Of a stretch of DNA of 40,982 nucleotides, positions 38,753 to 40,982 are shown piece after piece. Each line of letters opens with the position of its first letter. Position 1 is the first letter of the stretch. Origin of the DNA: Helicobacter sp. GTDB lineage: Bacteria > Campylobacterota > Campylobacteria > Campylobacterales > Helicobacteraceae. The DNA lies in NCBI RefSeq assembly GCF_022511165.1, contig NZ_JAFLSB010000013.1, positions 1-40,982 on the forward strand. Reading direction: 5' to 3'. Position numbers and translations under genes: made by a program. A model generated the notes under the pieces. It saw only the letters and a list, made by a program, of their open reading frames with translations, did no database searches and had not been told where the DNA came from.

Positions 38753-40489
38753 ATGGATACGATACTTTTGATTTTGCAATTAATCGTGCTTTTTGGCGCG
38801 ATTTTTTTAGGGATTCGCTTAGGGGGTATGGCAATAGGCTATGCTGGGGGATTTGGTGTAGTAATTTTATGCCTTGTGCTTGGTATGAAGCCCGGCGATA
38901 TTCCGTGGGATGTGATTTTAATTATTATGTCTGTGATTGCAGCTATTGCAGCAATGCAACTTGCTGGGGGTTTAGACTATATGGTGCAAGTAGCAGAAAA
39001 GATTCTGCGCAAGAATCCAAAATACATTAACTACCTTGCCCCAACGGTTACTTATTTCCTCACATTTCTTGCCGGAACAGGACATACTGCCTTTTCGATG
39101 ATTCCTGTGATTGTAGAGGTGGCAAAAGAGCAAAATATCAAGCCCTCTGCCCCCCTTTCTATTGCAGTGGTGGCAAGTCAAATTGCTATTACTGCTTCTC
39201 CCGTGAGTGCAGCGGTGGTGTATATGTCTGGGGCATTGGAGGCATTTGGCTGGAACTATCCTACTTTATTGCTTATTTGGCTAATTACCACCTTTGCAGC
39301 GTGTATGCTTACTGCTTTTGTAGTGAGCACATTTTTTCCACTTGATTTAAGCAAAGATGCAGTATATCAAGAGCGATTAAAGGCTGGGCTTGTTAAAGCT
39401 TCTGTGGGCGCACAACATATTGAGCTTAAAAAAGGCGCGAAATTAAGCGTAGGCATATTTCTTATTGGCGTATTATGCGTAGTTATTTATGCAACTTCTA
39501 TTTCTGATGTGGTACGCAAACCAATGCTAGAATCTGTGAGCAAAAATATCCCTGTATATTTTGATGAAAGGGTAGAGGCGATTAAAAAAGAAGCGCAATC
39601 AAAACTTGCACAAGAAGAGTTTAATACATTTGCTCCTACCCTAGAATCCCTCAAAAAAGCCTATATAGACGCACAAAGCACGATTAAAGCTAATGTTGCA
39701 AAGGGTGAGGGCGATATAGCAGGCTTTTTAGATTCACACTTTAATGAAGCAGGAGCAGCCCTGCTAGCAGCCGTAGAATCTCAAGCAGATAGGCGAAGTC
39801 TAGCCGACTTGCTTTCACAGCTCATAAGCTTAAAAAGTGAAGCAGAGGATATTCTCACAGATTGGGCGCAAAAAGATGGAATCCTCGCAAACTTAAGCGC
39901 CATAATCAAAAGCTACATTGATCCTGTGCGTTTGCCACGCGATGGGGCGATTATGGCATTTATGCTCGCTATTGCCACTTGTATTGCGATTTTTTGCAAA
40001 GTAGAGACAAACAAACTCCTTGAAGCAAGCACCTTTAAGGCAGGAATGACAGCTTGTATCTGTGTGCTTGGCGTGGCGTGGCTTGGCAATACTTTTGTAG
40101 CTGGATATAAAACAGAAATTGGTAATCTAGCAAGTAGCCTTGTGAGCGATTATCCCGCGCTTTTGGCGGTGGCGCTTTTCTTTGCAAGTATGCTCTTATA
40201 CTCTCAAGCTGCTACCGCAAAGGCAATTATGCCTGTGGTAATAACCGCACTTGGCATTAGCGCAAGCACACCTGAATCTTCTTATATTCTCGTAGCAAGT
40301 TTTGCCGCTGTCTCTGCACTCTTTGTCTTACCTACCTACCCCACACTACTTGGAGCAGTGCAAATGGACGATACCGGCTCAACGCGCATTGGCAAATATG
40401 TCTTTAATCACAGCTTTATTATACCGGGTATTTTAGCGATTGCATTTGCTGTGGCTTTGGGGTTTGTGATTGTGCCACTTTTTGCTTAA
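38753..40489 (+). CDS. dcuA: Anaerobic C4-dicarboxylate transporter (Dcu) with large insert
   Basis: 578 residues; DcuA/DcuB proteins have about 435-445. Residues 1-250 (LAPTVTYFLTFLAGTGHTAF, ITASPVSAAVVYMSGAL) and 395-578 (TFKAGMTACICVLGVAWLG) are typical membrane parts. Between them, about 251-394, lies a hydrophilic and mostly helical stretch (SVSKNIPVYFDERVEAIKKE onward) with no counterpart that I know in E. coli DcuA. The family exchanges fumarate, aspartate and succinate, so with AspA it supplies fumarate and exports succinate. AAGGA precedes the ATG. DcuA versus DcuB is not certain. Confidence 0.88.
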   Translation: MDTILLILQLIVLFGAIFLGIRLGGMAIGYAGGFGVVILCLVLGMKPGDIPWDVILIIMSVIAAIAAMQLAGGLDYMVQVAEKILRKNPKYINYLAPTVTYFLTFLAGTGHTAFSMIPVIVEVAKEQNIKPSAPLSIAVVASQIAITASPVSAAVVYMSGALEAFGWNYPTLLLIWLITTFAACMLTAFVVSTFFPLDLSKDAVYQERLKAGLVKASVGAQHIELKKGAKLSVGIFLIGVLCVVIYATSISDVVRKPMLESVSKNIPVYFDERVEAIKKEAQSKLAQEEFNTFAPTLESLKKAYIDAQSTIKANVAKGEGDIAGFLDSHFNEAGAALLAAVESQADRRSLADLLSQLISLKSEAEDILTDWAQKDGILANLSAIIKSYIDPVRLPRDGAIMAFMLAIATCIAIFCKVETNKLLEASTFKAGMTACICVLGVAWLGNTFVAGYKTEIGNLASSLVSDYPALLAVALFFASMLLYSQAATAKAIMPVVITALGISASTPESSYILVASFAAVSALFVLPTYPTLLGAVQMDDTGSTRIGKYVFNHSFIIPGILAIAFAVALGFVIVPLFA

Positions 40490-40492
40490 ACC

Positions 40493-40513
40493 CTTTTGCC
40501 TTTTGGGCAAAAG
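40493..40513 (+). terminator. Hairpin after dcuA
   Basis: CTTTTGCC (40493-40500), loop TTTTG, GGCAAAAG (40506-40513): a perfect 8-base stem 3 bases after the stop. It lacks a following T-run. Confidence 0.6.
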
Positions 40514-40672
40514 AGGGGGCTTAAATCATAAAAATATAAAAAAGAAAAGTAGAAATTATCTATTGATAGATACTAAATAAACTCCTTTTACATACTTGAA
40601 TTTTTATTCACTATATTACAATATGCAACATTTATTCTGCTTTTTTCTCCTATACTCCCCTTATTAAAATTC

Positions 40673-40689
40673 TTTTTTTTTTTTTTTTT
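40673..40689 (+). repeat. 17-base T tract upstream of the chemoreceptor gene
   Basis: An uninterrupted run of 17 T. It ends 17 bases before GATAAT (40707-40712), a possible -10 box, so the run covers the place of the -35 element. In Helicobacter such runs vary in length by slippage and change promoter strength. Confidence 0.8.
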
Positions 40690-40745
40690 GATAGTATTTT
40701 GAGGTTGATAATCACTGCAAAAAACAAAAATAAGAAAGGTTATGT

Positions 40746-40982
40746 ATGGATTTTTTTTCTCGCTTAAGTGTTGGATCAAAAGTAGCCGCTGTTATAAGTG
40801 CGCTTGTGATTGTGTGTATAGCTATACTCGCATTTTTTATTACCACTATTGCAAGCAAAACCATTAATCAAGAGACACGTTTTATTTTAGAGCAAGCCTC
40901 TTATCGCTATGGGAACTTACTTCACTCTGTAACCAAAGATGTTATGGGCACCTTACTCACAGCCTCTGCAACTATTAATAAT
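40746..40982 (+). CDS. Methyl-accepting chemotaxis protein, N-terminal part (partial)
   Basis: 79 codons to the right edge. A short cytoplasmic start (MDFFSRLSVGSKVAAVIS) and a membrane segment (about 14-38: ALVIVCIAILAFFITTIA) lead into a periplasmic part, EQASYRYGNLLHSVTKDVMG, as in Tlp-type chemoreceptors of Helicobacter with a dCache or similar sensor. The signalling domain is outside the window, so a sensor kinase or cyclase is not excluded. AAAGG (40735-40739) stands 6 bases before the ATG. The 17-T run upstream suggests variable expression. Confidence 0.68.
   Translation, partial: MDFFSRLSVGSKVAAVISALVIVCIAILAFFITTIASKTINQETRFILEQASYRYGNLLHSVTKDVMGTLLTASATINN

Noticed and set aside
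1..40982. CRISPR array, IS element or prophage
   Set aside because: No regularly spaced direct repeats, transposase motifs or phage structural genes are visible on either strand.

Overview
This window is a stretch of a low-GC Campylobacterota chromosome and most likely comes from a Helicobacter of the enterohepatic type. The basis is the protein sequences (MnmA, GltX1-type GluRS, FliW, TorA with a one-haem cytochrome partner, AspA/Dcu), the short intergenic gaps with 1-4 base start/stop overlaps, and gene order. The block rplS-trmD-rimM-khpA-rpsP-ffh, then valS, fliW and murG, follows the H. pylori order as I remember it, with extra genes set in between. No IS element, prophage or CRISPR array is visible. 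The window is core-genome DNA with a few odd spots.

Layout. Bases 1-157 are the 3' end of a GC-rich uroporphyrinogen-III methyltransferase gene that meets a four-tRNA operon (Lys-Glu-Val-Asp, minus strand). That operon is driven by a perfect sigma70 promoter lying against the stop codon of pncC. Then come ppk2, a rhodanese-plsY-folB operon, an MBL-fold hydrolase, and a divergent two-gene operon for a periplasmic TMAO/S-oxide reductase (cytochrome c plus TorA). After a 0.67 kb non-coding gap follow aroQ-pepQ and a Maf-type flagellin glycosylation gene. The 585-base gap 12807-13391 is non-coding and holds the strongest unexplained structure of the window.

From 13.4 to 17 kb, on the minus strand, lies the translation/secretion block ffh, rpsP, khpA, rimM, trmD, rplS. 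It is followed by a PerR-like regulator, valS with a rhodanese-like lipoprotein, fliW and a UvrD-family helicase. A minus-strand operon (27.9 down to 23.5 kb) appears to start with a second, atypical tRNA-Glu. It continues with xth, a uracil-DNA-glycosylase-like gene with altered active-site motifs, a periplasmic-binding-fold protein, a YkgJ cysteine-cluster protein and a TPR protein. The right third holds a LysE/ArgO exporter, murG, gltX, an exported ankyrin protein, mnmA, the hisZ-like/purA/fliJ/motE-like operon, aspA with a Dcu transporter carrying a large insert, and the start of a chemoreceptor gene behind a 17-T tract.

How the genes work together. TorCA and AspA-Dcu point to anaerobic respiration on TMAO or sulfoxides and on aspartate/fumarate. 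Maf, FliW, FliJ, MotE-like and the chemoreceptor serve flagellar motility. MurG, PlsY and the possible LpoA-like protein serve the envelope. tRNA genes, GltX, ValS, TrmD and MnmA form a scattered translation set. The best candidates for something undescribed are the structured intergenic element with alternative pairings and flanking palindromes (12984-13349), the altered UDG-like protein next to xth, the tRNA-Glu with U37, the Dcu insert, and the lysine/glutamate-rich tail of the polyphosphate kinase.
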